A stretch of DNA of 64,000 nt from Paenibacillus odorifer (GTDB lineage Bacteria > Bacillota > Bacilli > Paenibacillales > Paenibacillaceae). Under the pieces are notes generated by a model. The model searched no databases. It had not been told where the DNA came from and saw nothing but the letters and a program-made list of their open reading frames with translations. The position numbers and the translations under genes are program-made. The DNA lies in contig NZ_CP009428.1 of the NCBI RefSeq assembly GCF_000758725.1, positions 4,774,001 to 4,838,000 of the forward strand, in the 5' to 3' direction. The stretch's first letter is position 1. Each line of letters opens with the position of its first letter. This document shows, piece after piece, positions 16,723 to 24,811 of the stretch.

Positions 16723-18067
16723 CCTCCTTCATCCCCCATACTTGGCAGTTCAGCTGTCCGTCATTCATCTTTATCACCACAAGATCGCCAAGCTGCACTT
16801 CGGTCAGCGATTTGATTAAATGTTCTTCCGCCTCGTCATACACTAAGCTGTAGCCGCGCGACATTACTTTTAGCGGGCTCAGCGCATCCAGGTGACGAAT
16901 CTCTGCCACATAGCGAGATCGCTTCTCCTGCAAACGAGCCTGCATAGCGCCCATTAACTCACGGCGCATGCTGTCCGTGCGCTGACGTGCTGCGGCAACA
17001 CTGTCGCGCGGATGGAACCGCTGCAGACTGTGATGCAGCACCGCCTTACGCTCGCGGGAACGGCTGAGCCGTGCATCCGCTGAGCGCTGGAGCCGCTCAC
17101 GCAGCATGTCCAACCGCTGCGTGTGCTGAATCAGCGTCCGGCGCGGGCCTGCCAGCGCCAGCGAGCGCTGCAGCACCGAGTGGCGCTCGCGTCCACGCTG
17201 GGCGCGTTGTTGCAGCGCTTGGCGCAGCCGCTGCTGCAGCTGGCGAAGCTGCGCAGCTAGCTCGCCGGCATGAGGCACGGCCAGCTCAGCGGCCGCTGTG
17301 GGCGTAGCCGCGCGGAGGTCGGCGGCGAAATCGGCAATCGTGAAATCGGTCTCGTGGCCGACGGCCGAGATGACCGGAATCCTTGATGCCGATATCGCTC
17401 GTGCGACTTCCTCCTCGTTGAACGCCCACAGCTCCTCCAGCGAACCGCCGCCGCGGCCGACGATAAGCACGTCGGCTTCACCCATGGCGTTCAGCGCGCC
17501 AATCGCCTTCACTATCGAAGGCGCAGCGCCTTTGCCTTGCACCAGTACGGGATAGATTACAATAGCTACCTGCGGAAACCGCCGCTGAAGCGTAATCACA
17601 ATATCTCGTACAGCTGCTCCTGTTGGGGATGTAATCACACCAATACACTTCGGGAACCGCGGCAACGAACGCTTGCGAGCTTCTGCAAAAAGGCCTTCTT
17701 TTTCAAGCTTGCTCTTCAGCTGCTCATAGGCCAGATATAAACTGCCAATCCCATCAGGCTGCATATGTGTGGCATAGAACTGGTATTGCCCATCCCGTTC
17801 ATAAACGGTCACATTACCTCTGGCAATTACCCGAGCGCCTTCTTTCGGAATAAAAGGCAGCCGCTGGTTATGAGAAGCGAACATAATCGCTTTAATGCGG
17901 CTGCTCTCGTCCTTAAGTGTGAAATACATATGCCCGCTGCCATGATGTGTAAAGTTGGAAATCTCTCCGCGAATCCACACATCCGAAAGTAAATTATCCG
18001 AGTCTAGCTTCATGCGGATATAACGGTTGAGTTCTTTTATCGAATAAACCTGCCGCTCTGCCGCCAT
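16688..18067 (-). CDS. xseA: Exodeoxyribonuclease VII large subunit
   Basis: Catalytic subunit of exonuclease VII. The N-terminal OB-fold (about residues 1-100, with HHGSGHMYFTLKDESS) is followed by the catalytic domain with GVITSPTGAAVRDI, the VGRGGGSLEELWAFNEE signature and GHETDFTIADFAADLRAATPT. After that come about 170 residues of Arg/Gln-rich coiled coil, and a C-terminal SPLKVMSRGYSLVYDE segment. Length (459) is normal. The region encoding the coil is strikingly GC-rich compared with the rest of the window. It lies 11 nt after folD. Confidence 0.96.
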   Translation of the reverse strand: MAAERQVYSIKELNRYIRMKLDSDNLLSDVWIRGEISNFTHHGSGHMYFTLKDESSRIKAIMFASHNQRLPFIPKEGARVIARGNVTVYERDGQYQFYATHMQPDGIGSLYLAYEQLKSKLEKEGLFAEARKRSLPRFPKCIGVITSPTGAAVRDIVITLQRRFPQVAIVIYPVLVQGKGAAPSIVKAIGALNAMGEADVLIVGRGGGSLEELWAFNEEEVARAISASRIPVISAVGHETDFTIADFAADLRAATPTAAAELAVPHAGELAAQLRQLQQRLRQALQQRAQRGRERHSVLQRSLALAGPRRTLIQHTQRLDMLRERLQRSADARLSRSRERKAVLHHSLQRFHPRDSVAAARQRTDSMRRELMGAMQARLQEKRSRYVAEIRHLDALSPLKVMSRGYSLVYDEAEEHLIKSLTEVQLGDLVVIKMNDGQLNCQVWGMKEDGKDDDEGSGT

Positions 18068-18078
18068 GAATCTTACCC

Positions 18079-18936
18079 CTATTCCAGGCCGTGACGGCGT
18101 TTAGCCGCAATCAGCGTGTTGCTCATCAGCATTGTAATAGTCATCGGACCAACCCCGCCTGGAACAGGCGTGATGTATCCGGCAACTTCTTTTGCACTTT
18201 CATAATCAACGTCACCTGCGAGTTTACCGTTATCCAGACGGTTCATGCCCACATCGATGACAACAGCACCCGGCTTCACATAGGAAGCATCAATGAAATT
18301 AGCCCGTCCGATCGCTACAACCAAAATATCCGCTTGACGGCTAATCTCTTGCATATTAGCTGTACGGGAATGGCACATAGTTACGGTAGCATTTTCGCGT
18401 TGCAACAAGAGGGAAACTGGCTTTCCTACAATATTGCTACGACCAATTACAACGGCATGTTTACCTGCCATACCTGTTCCTGTACGTTTGATCAGTTCGA
18501 TTACTCCTGCAGGAGTACATGGAAGAAGACTGTCGGCACCGATGACCAGGTTGCCTACATTGACAGGGTGAAAGCCGTCTACATCCTTTTCCACGGAGAT
18601 TGCATCAATAACAGCCTTCTCCTCGATATGCTTAGGCAATGGGAGTTGAACCAGAATTCCGTCGATATCATCGCGTCCGTTTAGCTCTGCTACCAGTGCC
18701 AGAAGTTCTTCTTGAGAAGTGGATTCATCCAATTTATGCACTTCCGAATGGAATCCTAAGCTGATACAAGATTTCTCCTTATTGCGAACATAAACCTGAG
18801 ATCCCGGGTCTTCACCTACTAGAATAACAGCCAAACCGGGCTTTACGCCGCGTTTCGCCAGTTCAGCAACCTCTTGGGCAATGCTAATACGAATTTCCTC
18901 GGATACTTGTTTACCACTGATGATTGCTGCTGTCAT
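18079..18936 (-). CDS. folD: Bifunctional methylenetetrahydrofolate dehydrogenase/cyclohydrolase FolD
   Basis: Interconverts 5,10-methylene-THF and 10-formyl-THF for purine synthesis and C1 metabolism. The 285-aa protein carries the catalytic-domain motifs YVRNKEKSCISLG and GILVQLPLPKHI, the NADP-binding GRSNIVGKPVSLLL and the C-terminal PGGVGPMTITMLM. The ATG start is preceded by GGGGAG. It lies between nusB and xseA in the conserved order and is probably transcribed with both. Confidence 0.97.
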   Translation of the reverse strand: MTAAIISGKQVSEEIRISIAQEVAELAKRGVKPGLAVILVGEDPGSQVYVRNKEKSCISLGFHSEVHKLDESTSQEELLALVAELNGRDDIDGILVQLPLPKHIEEKAVIDAISVEKDVDGFHPVNVGNLVIGADSLLPCTPAGVIELIKRTGTGMAGKHAVVIGRSNIVGKPVSLLLQRENATVTMCHSRTANMQEISRQADILVVAIGRANFIDASYVKPGAVVIDVGMNRLDNGKLAGDVDYESAKEVAGYITPVPGGVGPMTITMLMSNTLIAAKRRHGLE

Positions 18937-18978
18937 GTTAGTCTCTCCCCTTTTATATACTTTACTATGGTTTATAAA

Positions 18979-19431
18979 TTAAGAATGGTCAGCTTTAATA
19001 GTATCTATCTCTTGGATCATCTTGCCGAGTACTCCGTTAACAAACTTCCCGGAATCATCCGTTCCAAAATGCTTGGCCAAATCGATCGCTTCATTCACCG
19101 CAACCTTCGCAGGCACATCATTAGCGAACACCATTTCATACGCTGCTAAACGTAGAATCTGACGATCCACACGTGACAGACGGCTCATTTGCCAGCCCTT
19201 CAGGTAATGTTCAAGTATATCGTCGATCGCTACCTTGTGCTCCCATACCCCATTCACATGCTCTACCACATAGTGTTTAAGCTGAATCTCGTCCGTGATT
19301 ACACGTTCGGTTTCATTCTCTTCTGAAGCTTCCTCGAGCAGCATTTCTACGGCTTCCGCGCTTTCCACATCGTTCATTTCCATCTGATACAGGCTTTGGA
19401 CAATAATCTCTCTAGCTATACGTCTTTTCAT
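18979..19431 (-). CDS. nusB: Transcription antitermination factor NusB
   Basis: RNA-binding partner of NusE/S10 in rRNA antitermination. The 150-aa all-helical protein has the N-terminal RREIVQSLYQMEM-type helix (here RRIAREIIVQSLYQMEMNDV), an acidic insertion of about ten residues around 28-45 that makes it longer than the usual 130-140, and the conserved C-terminal VNEAIDLAKHFGTDDSGKFV. It is the first gene of the nusB-folD-xseA-xseB-ispA-dxs-tlyA group, behind about 250 nt that separate it from the asp23/amaP genes. Confidence 0.96.
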   Translation of the reverse strand: MKRRIAREIIVQSLYQMEMNDVESAEAVEMLLEEASEENETERVITDEIQLKHYVVEHVNGVWEHKVAIDDILEHYLKGWQMSRLSRVDRQILRLAAYEMVFANDVPAKVAVNEAIDLAKHFGTDDSGKFVNGVLGKMIQEIDTIKADHS

Positions 19432-19604
19432 GTGTTCCTCCTAAAATCTTATATCGCATTAAAATATTCACTTGTACTGCAACAACGTCTACGACCTAAA
19501 TATCGCTTCACACTTATTCATTCTTTCCCTAATCCTGTGAGGATTATTGCACAAAGCGAAGATACCTTCAGAGGAAGCTCGCAAATATACCTATCCCTTG
19601 TCGC

Positions 19605-19689
19605 AAAAAAACCGCAATGCCTTTCTTCCGGGGGCAACGGACAACACAAACTTACGGTTTCCTGCTCCGGGAAAAAGACTATCGCGGTT
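19605..19689 (-). terminator. Long-stem terminator after the DUF2273 gene
   Basis: On the minus strand AACCGC (19689-19684) pairs with GCGGTT (19615-19610), followed by T7. An inner stem pairs CTTTTTCCCGG with CCGGAAGAAAG, and a loop of about 35 nt closes it. The structure begins at the DUF2273 stop codon. The rest of the spacer up to nusB (19432-19604) shows no feature I can name. Confidence 0.7.
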
Positions 19690-19922
19690 CACTTAAAGGG
19701 ACGCCAGCGTCCGGATAATCGCGAAACCAACTCCTGCCATTGAAACAGGGGCGCTTGCGCGGTATCCTTTCTTTTGCCGAGCGTATATCCGATGAACACT
19801 ACCAGTGCAAAGAACAGCATATCCCAAAAACCGCAAATTAAATAAATCAAACCCAGACCAATGCCGAAAGTCACTCCGGCGATTCTACCCCCGTGACTTT
19901 CCCATACTTCTTTCCAAGACAT
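19689..19922 (-). CDS. DUF2273 small membrane protein
   Basis: A 77-aa protein with two hydrophobic segments (about residues 13-32 and 34-46) and a basic tail, matching the DUF2273 family found beside Asp23/AmaP proteins in Firmicutes. GAGGTGAG precedes the ATG. It lies 15 nt downstream of amaP, so both are likely translated from one message. It probably acts with AmaP in the cell-envelope alkaline-shock complex, but no biochemical role is established. Confidence 0.8.
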   Translation of the reverse strand: MSWKEVWESHGGRIAGVTFGIGLGLIYLICGFWDMLFFALVVFIGYTLGKRKDTAQAPLFQWQELVSRLSGRWRPFK

Positions 19923-19937
19923 AAGGGAAACTCACCT

Positions 19938-20486
19938 CTATTCCACTCGACTTTTGAAGCTTGGAGACTGCGTGAGGTTAGCAATATATACAGACACATC
20001 AGCAACCGGAATGCCCGTTGTCTCCTGCACGAAATCATGCACCTGACGTTGTACTTCTGTCGTAAGCAGCGGTAATGAATGCTCACCGTCCACTACTGCA
20101 CGAATTGTAATTTCAAGGCCAGCCTGAGAGACACGAATACGTGACTTGAGATCTCTGATTCCCTTCACTTTACCAGCAGCCTTAAGACTCAGATTCTCAA
20201 TAGTTTCCATTGAAATCTGGATATCCCCATACTCTGTACGCTGATCGACCGAAGGCAATGAAGCGCGATCACGGCGCAGAGAGATGTAGAAAAATCGGAT
20301 GCTCAGAAGGAACAAGACAACTGCTACTATTATTGCTGTAATATAAGCTGCTGGTCCATTCTCAATCTCCAAAGTTCTAGGAATCGCACCGCTTAAGAGG
20401 AGGATGGCAATAACAGATAGTATTCCGATACTTAAGCTGTAGACAAACAGCAAAAGTCTGTCCAAAATTTTTGCCACGAGTCTCAT
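19938..20486 (-). CDS. amaP: Alkaline shock response membrane anchor protein AmaP
   Basis: Membrane anchor for Asp23-family proteins. Two N-terminal transmembrane helices (about residues 10-30 and 45-68) are followed by a cytoplasmic Asp23-like domain (SMETIENLSLKAAGKVKGI, about 90-110, then ETTGIPVADVSVYIANL near the end). The ATG has TAAGGAGG 5 nt upstream. It lies between the asp23-type yqhY homologue and DUF2273, the standard arrangement. Bacillus subtilis lacks amaP at this point in the accBC-yqhY-nusB cluster. Confidence 0.86.
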   Translation of the reverse strand: MRLVAKILDRLLLFVYSLSIGILSVIAILLLSGAIPRTLEIENGPAAYITAIIVAVVLFLLSIRFFYISLRRDRASLPSVDQRTEYGDIQISMETIENLSLKAAGKVKGIRDLKSRIRVSQAGLEITIRAVVDGEHSLPLLTTEVQRQVHDFVQETTGIPVADVSVYIANLTQSPSFKSRVE

Positions 20487-20506
20487 AACCTCCTTAAATT
20501 AGAGTA

Positions 20507-20533
20507 AACCCTCGACTTTGCTGTCGGGGGTTT
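20507..20533 (-). terminator. Hairpin between the Asp23 gene and amaP
   Basis: AAACCCTCGAC and GTCGGGGGTTT pair (one G-T) around TTTGCT, but no T tract follows on the minus strand. It may be an RNA-processing or partial attenuation site that sets the ratio of Asp23 to AmaP. Confidence 0.5.
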
Positions 20534-20551
20534 ATGGAAGAACGATGACTG

Positions 20552-20968
20552 CTATTTCACACGAAGAATCGTTTCAGCTTCTTCGTTCTTGTCTACAGTG
20601 TTGTTGTTCTTGAATTGCACATCATGAATATGCACATTCACTTCCACAACAGTCAGACCAGTCATAGTCTCGATGGAGCGCTTAACATTGCGTTGAATTT
20701 CAGCAGCCACTTCAGGAAGGCGATTGCCATATTCAATAATTACAGAAACATCCACCGCAGCTTCACGTTGTCCAACCTCTACTTTAACTCCTTTGGACAG
20801 ATTCTTACGTCCAAGAAGTTCAACAATACCACCGGCGAAACCGCCGCTCATACCTGCTACACCTTTAACCTCAACGGTCGCCAGACCTGCAATAACCTCG
20901 ATTACTTCAGGAGCAATCTGGATTTCACCGATTTCCGTCCGTTCGTATTCTGTCGGCAATGTACTCAT
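20552..20968 (-). CDS. yqhY: Asp23/Gls24 family envelope stress protein (YqhY)
   Basis: Cytoplasmic Asp23-family protein; in Bacillus subtilis yqhY follows accBC and is linked to control of acetyl-CoA carboxylase. The ATG at 20968 gives 138 aa, with AAAGGTGTGAAG upstream; a TTG at 20989 lacks a ribosome-binding site. Motifs: IGEIQIAPEVIEVIAGLATV and YGNRLPEVAAEIQRNVKRSI, followed by TGLTVVEVNVHI. It lies after accB-accC and before amaP, so it may link fatty-acid synthesis and envelope homeostasis here as well. Confidence 0.93.
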   Translation of the reverse strand: MSTLPTEYERTEIGEIQIAPEVIEVIAGLATVEVKGVAGMSGGFAGGIVELLGRKNLSKGVKVEVGQREAAVDVSVIIEYGNRLPEVAAEIQRNVKRSIETMTGLTVVEVNVHIHDVQFKNNNTVDKNEEAETILRVK

Positions 20969-21083
20969 TTTAGACTTCACACCTTTCAAGAAAGATTGTT
21001 CATGATTTCAAGCGTAAAGCACGTCTCTTATTAAACATACTATATCATTTGACGAACTTTATGACAAACAAACCGAAGTCGTC

Positions 21084-22427
21084 CTAAATTTCATACTCTT
21101 CAAGAAACTTAATGTCAAAGTTACCATCCAAAAATACAGGATGCTCCAACAGTTTCTGATGGAAAGGGATGGTAGTATGAATGCCTTCCACGGCGAATTC
21201 AGCCAAGGCGCGCTTCATCTTCGCAATCGCTTCCTGACGTGTAGGAGCCCATACAATCAGTTTTGCAATCATAGAATCATAGAAAGGGGAAATCGTATAT
21301 CCTGGGTACGCCGCACTATCTACACGAACGCCAAGGCCTCCGGGTGGCAAATAAAAGCCGATTTTTCCTGGTGAAGGCATGAAATTACGCTCTGGATCTT
21401 CAGCATTTATACGGCATTCAATCGACCAGCCATTAATCACGATATCTTCCTGAGTGAATGACAGCGGATTGCCTTCTGCTACAGAAATCATTTCCTTAAT
21501 CAAATCCACACCTGTAACCATTTCCGTTACTGGATGTTCGACCTGAATACGAGTATTCATCTCCATGAAGTAAAACTGTCCATCCGGTCCAAGCAGGAAT
21601 TCAAGTGTTCCGGCTCCCGAATAATTCACGGCAAGCGCTGCTCGAACAGCTGCTTTACCCATTGCTTCACGAATTTCAGGTGTGAGCACTGAACAAGGTG
21701 CCTCTTCAATCAGCTTTTGGCGACGACGCTGCACGGAGCAGTCCCGTTCACCTAAGTGCACTACATTGCCATGTTTATCTGCAATAATCTGAATCTCCAC
21801 ATGCTTCATGCCTGTTAGGAATTTCTCCAGATATACACCAGCGTTACCAAACGCCTTTTGTGCTTCCTGTTGTGCAGCAGTGATCTGCTTCACCAAAGAT
21901 TCCTCGTCCTCAGCAATCCGTATTCCCTTACCTCCGCCACCTGCAGTAGCCTTAACGATGATTGGGTAACCAATATCGCGGCCCAGCATGACAGCTTCCT
22001 CTACATCGCCTACAAGACCATCTGAGCCCGGGATAATCGGAACTCCAGCCAGTTTCATGGTTTCCTTCGCTACAGCCTTGTCACCCATACGGTTTATGGC
22101 ATCTGGAGAAGGTCCTATGAAGATAATATTGCAAGATTCACAAATCTCTGCAAAATCCGCATTTTCAGCTAAAAATCCATAGCCAGGATGGATGGCATCA
22201 CATTCCGTTAAGGTGGCTACACTCATAATATTTGTAAAGTTCAGATAGCTGTCCTTGGCCGGCATCGGACCGATGCAGTAAGCTTCATCAGCCAACCGGA
22301 CATGCAGTGAATCCCGGTCGGGTTCCGAATAGACCGCGACGGTGGAAATGCCCAGTTCACGGCAGGCCCTAATAATGCGGACCGCGATTTCGCCGCGGTT
22401 GGCAATCAACACTTTTTGAATGTTCAT
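21084..22427 (-). CDS. accC: Acetyl-CoA carboxylase, biotin carboxylase subunit
   Basis: ATP-grasp enzyme that carboxylates the biotin on AccB using bicarbonate, the first half of malonyl-CoA synthesis. The 447-aa protein has the N-terminal KVLIANRGEIAVRIIRACRE segment, the glycine-rich ATP-binding loop KATAGGGGKGIR, the catalytic motif FYFMEMNTRIQVEHPVTEMV and the C-terminal biotin-carboxylase domain. Length is standard. It lies about 55 nt after accB, with the asp23-type yqhY downstream. AccA and AccD are not in the window. Confidence 0.97.
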   Translation of the reverse strand: MNIQKVLIANRGEIAVRIIRACRELGISTVAVYSEPDRDSLHVRLADEAYCIGPMPAKDSYLNFTNIMSVATLTECDAIHPGYGFLAENADFAEICESCNIIFIGPSPDAINRMGDKAVAKETMKLAGVPIIPGSDGLVGDVEEAVMLGRDIGYPIIVKATAGGGGKGIRIAEDEESLVKQITAAQQEAQKAFGNAGVYLEKFLTGMKHVEIQIIADKHGNVVHLGERDCSVQRRRQKLIEEAPCSVLTPEIREAMGKAAVRAALAVNYSGAGTLEFLLGPDGQFYFMEMNTRIQVEHPVTEMVTGVDLIKEMISVAEGNPLSFTQEDIVINGWSIECRINAEDPERNFMPSPGKIGFYLPPGGLGVRVDSAAYPGYTISPFYDSMIAKLIVWAPTRQEAIAKMKRALAEFAVEGIHTTIPFHQKLLEHPVFLDGNFDIKFLEEYEI

Positions 22428-22481
22428 GCGTTTCCTCCCAAAGTTTTGCGAAGCTTCCGCTCCTTAAGTAGTCTGCGGTAT

Positions 22482-22991
22482 TTATTCCGGTTTAACCAAG
22501 AATAGTGGTTGACCATATTCTACAAGCTGACCGTTCTCAGCAAGTACAGACACGATTTCACCTTTGATCTCCGCTTCCAGCTCGTTCATCAGTTTCATCG
22601 CCTCGATAATGCAAACCGTTGATTTTTCACTTACACGGTCTCCAATATTAACAAACGAAGGCGTTTCCGGAGAAGCGGCACTATAAAAGGTCCCCACCAT
22701 TGGAGACACAATTTTATGTAGTTTGCCTTCATCAGCTGCTTGTGGCTGCTGCGCTGGAGGAACTTCACCAACTACCGGATAGGATACTTGCGGTACGCTC
22801 TGCGGCTGCGGGGCAGGCGTAAAGGGATAGGCAGCATAAGGAGTCGCCTGTACTGCTGTTCCATCAGCTTCAGGGCGATCCGGTTTGCGAATTGCAAGCT
22901 TCATTCCTTCGCTTTCGATCTCCAACTCATGTACAGAGGAGGTCTGGTCCAGCAATTTAATCAATTCCTTAATTTCGCTCAACTTGAACAT
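22482..22991 (-). CDS. accB: Acetyl-CoA carboxylase, biotin carboxyl carrier protein
   Basis: Carrier of the biotin prosthetic group for acetyl-CoA carboxylase. The 169-aa protein has an N-terminal assembly region, a Pro/Ala/Gln-rich flexible linker (about 45-85) and the C-terminal biotinyl domain with EAMKLMNELEAE, Lys133 being the residue modified by BirA. The domain also has the GDRV and KSTVCIIEAMK turns. It is the first gene of accB-accC, located after spoIIIAH and its terminator, exactly as in Bacillus. Confidence 0.97.
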   Translation of the reverse strand: MFKLSEIKELIKLLDQTSSVHELEIESEGMKLAIRKPDRPEADGTAVQATPYAAYPFTPAPQPQSVPQVSYPVVGEVPPAQQPQAADEGKLHKIVSPMVGTFYSAASPETPSFVNIGDRVSEKSTVCIIEAMKLMNELEAEIKGEIVSVLAENGQLVEYGQPLFLVKPE

Positions 22992-23072
22992 ATATCAGTT
23001 CACTCCTTCAGCTTTCTCTCGAAGCCACTTCTTAAGCGGACAAGATAACTTTATGTATTATATCACAATCGG

Positions 23073-23110
23073 TAAAAATGGAAAGAGCCCGGGGCAACCC
23101 GAGCTCTTTC
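23073..23110 (-). terminator. Terminator of the spoIIIA operon
   Basis: GAAAGAGC (23081-23088) and GCTCTTTC (23103-23110) pair, extended by CGGG/CCCG after one mismatch. On the minus strand the stem is followed by CCATTTTTACC. It lies 28 nt past the spoIIIAH stop and separates the sporulation operon from accB. Confidence 0.8.
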
Positions 23111-23138
23111 GTCATTTTTCTTTTAATTTTACAGCTTA

Positions 23139-24056
23139 TTATTGCTCGGAAACGTATTGTACACTAATTTTATCTTGAGACACGCTCAGTTCCTTCATTA
23201 CGAGATCCACGATACTAACGGCTTGCTTTACATCCAGTTTGTCGCTGAGAACGACTACTTTGTAGCTGTCTCCAGCTTCTTCCTTTACAATCGCTTCTCC
23301 ATATTTTTGTTGAAGCTGTTCTTCGATACCGGTAATTTTGGATTCTTTTTCTTCAAGATTGAGAAGTTGTTCTTGAGCGACTGCGTTATCAGCAGGTGTT
23401 TTATCCATGTCATTAATCAAAGCAAGCAAGTCTTGTTGGTTCTTAAGATTCTTTTGCTCACGTTCATAAAGGTAGTTAGTGAACATGCTGCTCGCCGATA
23501 CACTTTGAGAAGCTACTTCATCGAGAATTTCTTTGTCATTTTTGGCTGGAGTCTTGGTGGTTGTATTTGCGGCTGTATCTTTAGCAGATGTATCTGTTTT
23601 CGCGGCATCTTTAGCAGCAGTGTCGGTTGTTGCCTTCTCTGAGTCACTGCTATTTGCGGCAGCTTTACTGCTATCGTCCTTAGCAGCTGTAGTTGTACTG
23701 TCGTCCGTTTTAGCAGTAGTAGTGCTATCATCCGTTTTAGCGGTAGCAGCACTGTCATCCGTTTTGGCGGCAGTAGCGCTGTCGTCCGTAGTAGCGGCGC
23801 CAGTAGTGCTATCTACAACGCCTTCATCAGCAACAACATCGCCTTGACTAACAACTTCGTTCACAACAACACCTTTGTCACCAACCGTTGGCAACGCTGC
23901 ACCTGCTGTGTCTTTCAGGGAATCAACCTGCATTGTGCCAGCCGTGTCTTTTGGAATCGAAGCACCTGAGTCTTCAGTGAATAAATAGTATGCAGAGAGG
24001 ACCACCATCAAGCTGAGCATAGAAACCAACCATATCGTTTGTCTTTTGCCGTTCAT
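23139..24056 (-). CDS. spoIIIAH: Stage III sporulation protein AH, with expanded repeat linker
   Basis: Mother-cell component of the SpoIIIA-SpoIIQ feeding channel. One N-terminal membrane anchor (about 8-26) leads to an intermembrane-space region. The C-terminal ring-building YscJ/FliF-like domain includes SSMFTNYLYEREQKNLKNQQ and EAGDSYKVVVLSDKLDVKQA. At 305 aa it is much longer than the roughly 218 aa of Bacillus subtilis. The excess is a Thr/Asp/Ser/Ala/Lys-rich linker (about residues 80-165) with repeated A-K-T-D-D-S units, encoded by a minisatellite. It is the last gene of spoIIIAA-AH. Confidence 0.94.
   Translation of the reverse strand: MNGKRQTIWLVSMLSLMVVLSAYYLFTEDSGASIPKDTAGTMQVDSLKDTAGAALPTVGDKGVVVNEVVSQGDVVADEGVVDSTTGAATTDDSATAAKTDDSAATAKTDDSTTTAKTDDSTTTAAKDDSSKAAANSSDSEKATTDTAAKDAAKTDTSAKDTAANTTTKTPAKNDKEILDEVASQSVSASSMFTNYLYEREQKNLKNQQDLLALINDMDKTPADNAVAQEQLLNLEEKESKITGIEEQLQQKYGEAIVKEEAGDSYKVVVLSDKLDVKQAVSIVDLVMKELSVSQDKISVQYVSEQ
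23698..23808. repeat. 27-bp coding minisatellite in spoIIIAH
   Basis: Three successive 27-bp units (23698-23724, 23725-23751, 23752-23778) and a diverged 30-bp unit (23779-23808) share CTGTCRTCCGTTTTAGCRG. Each encodes nine residues of the TDDS-type linker, and the frame is preserved in all units. Confidence 0.85.
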
Positions 24057-24123
24057 TCCATATTCCTCCTAAAATTTAATCTAGTGGCTGCTTCGGAAGC
24101 ACTCACTTATTGACTTTCTCCTG

Positions 24124-24768
24124 CTACTCTTGTTTGCGTGGTACTACTGAAATGCGCTGGATCGGGACGTTCAAGCCTTTTTCTATAGCCTGCTCGACGA
24201 GTCCACGAACAACCTTGTTCTCTGCCCCTTTGGCAACTACCAGTACGCCGCGTACCTGAGGTTTAATCCGCTTCGTCACAATGGGTGTTTCGTCCCCTGA
24301 TTGCGAGTAGGTTACGATTTCGCCATCCCTCGTATATTGTGTCGTATGACGTTTCCCCCCACTGGCATCCGTCTCTTCACTAAGCTGCTGGGAGTCATTC
24401 ATATTACGCACCACGACAATTTCTTCTGTAGACTCCACTGTAACCATGATATCGACCGTACCGACGCCAACGATTTTCTCCAAAATCTCCTTCATCCGGT
24501 TCTCCATCGCTAGTTCGATGCTGTCGAACGAATTGGTTGTTGTGGTTGGATCACTCTGCACCAACGCCGTTTGTGAGGACTGATTCAGCGGCGGCTCGCG
24601 CCCTGTATTCTCGTTATCAATCCTCTTCACATTGACGAAGGAATTGAATAGCATGATCGCTGCGCCCAGCAGACCCAGAATGATCAGCCAGCGAAAGGTA
24701 TGGCTTCTCTTCGGACTGCCGGCCCCACCCCCAGCCCACTGCTCAAGCTTTTTCAGCCAATTGCCCAC
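24124..24768 (-). CDS. spoIIIAG: Stage III sporulation protein AG
   Basis: Mother-cell membrane protein whose C-terminal domain forms the large ring of the SpoIIIA-SpoIIQ channel. About 214 aa: one membrane helix (about 27-47), an intermembrane linker and a ring-building domain (MENRMKEILEKIVGVGTVDI, then KPQVRGVLVVAKGAENKVVR). The GTG at 24768 is preferred because AGGAGG lies 7 nt before it; an ATG two codons earlier abuts that site. Its stop and the spoIIIAH start are about 65 nt apart. Confidence 0.94.
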   Translation of the reverse strand: MGNWLKKLEQWAGGGAGSPKRSHTFRWLIILGLLGAAIMLFNSFVNVKRIDNENTGREPPLNQSSQTALVQSDPTTTTNSFDSIELAMENRMKEILEKIVGVGTVDIMVTVESTEEIVVVRNMNDSQQLSEETDASGGKRHTTQYTRDGEIVTYSQSGDETPIVTKRIKPQVRGVLVVAKGAENKVVRGLVEQAIEKGLNVPIQRISVVPRKQE

Positions 24769-24811
24769 TCCCATCCCTCCTAAAAATTATAGTTATTTAG
24801 AAACTGCAAGC

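Noticed and set aside
17071..17555. Plus-strand and alternative-frame ORFs in xseA
   Set aside because: They are antisense or out-of-frame shadows of the GC-rich xseA coding region without ribosome-binding sites.
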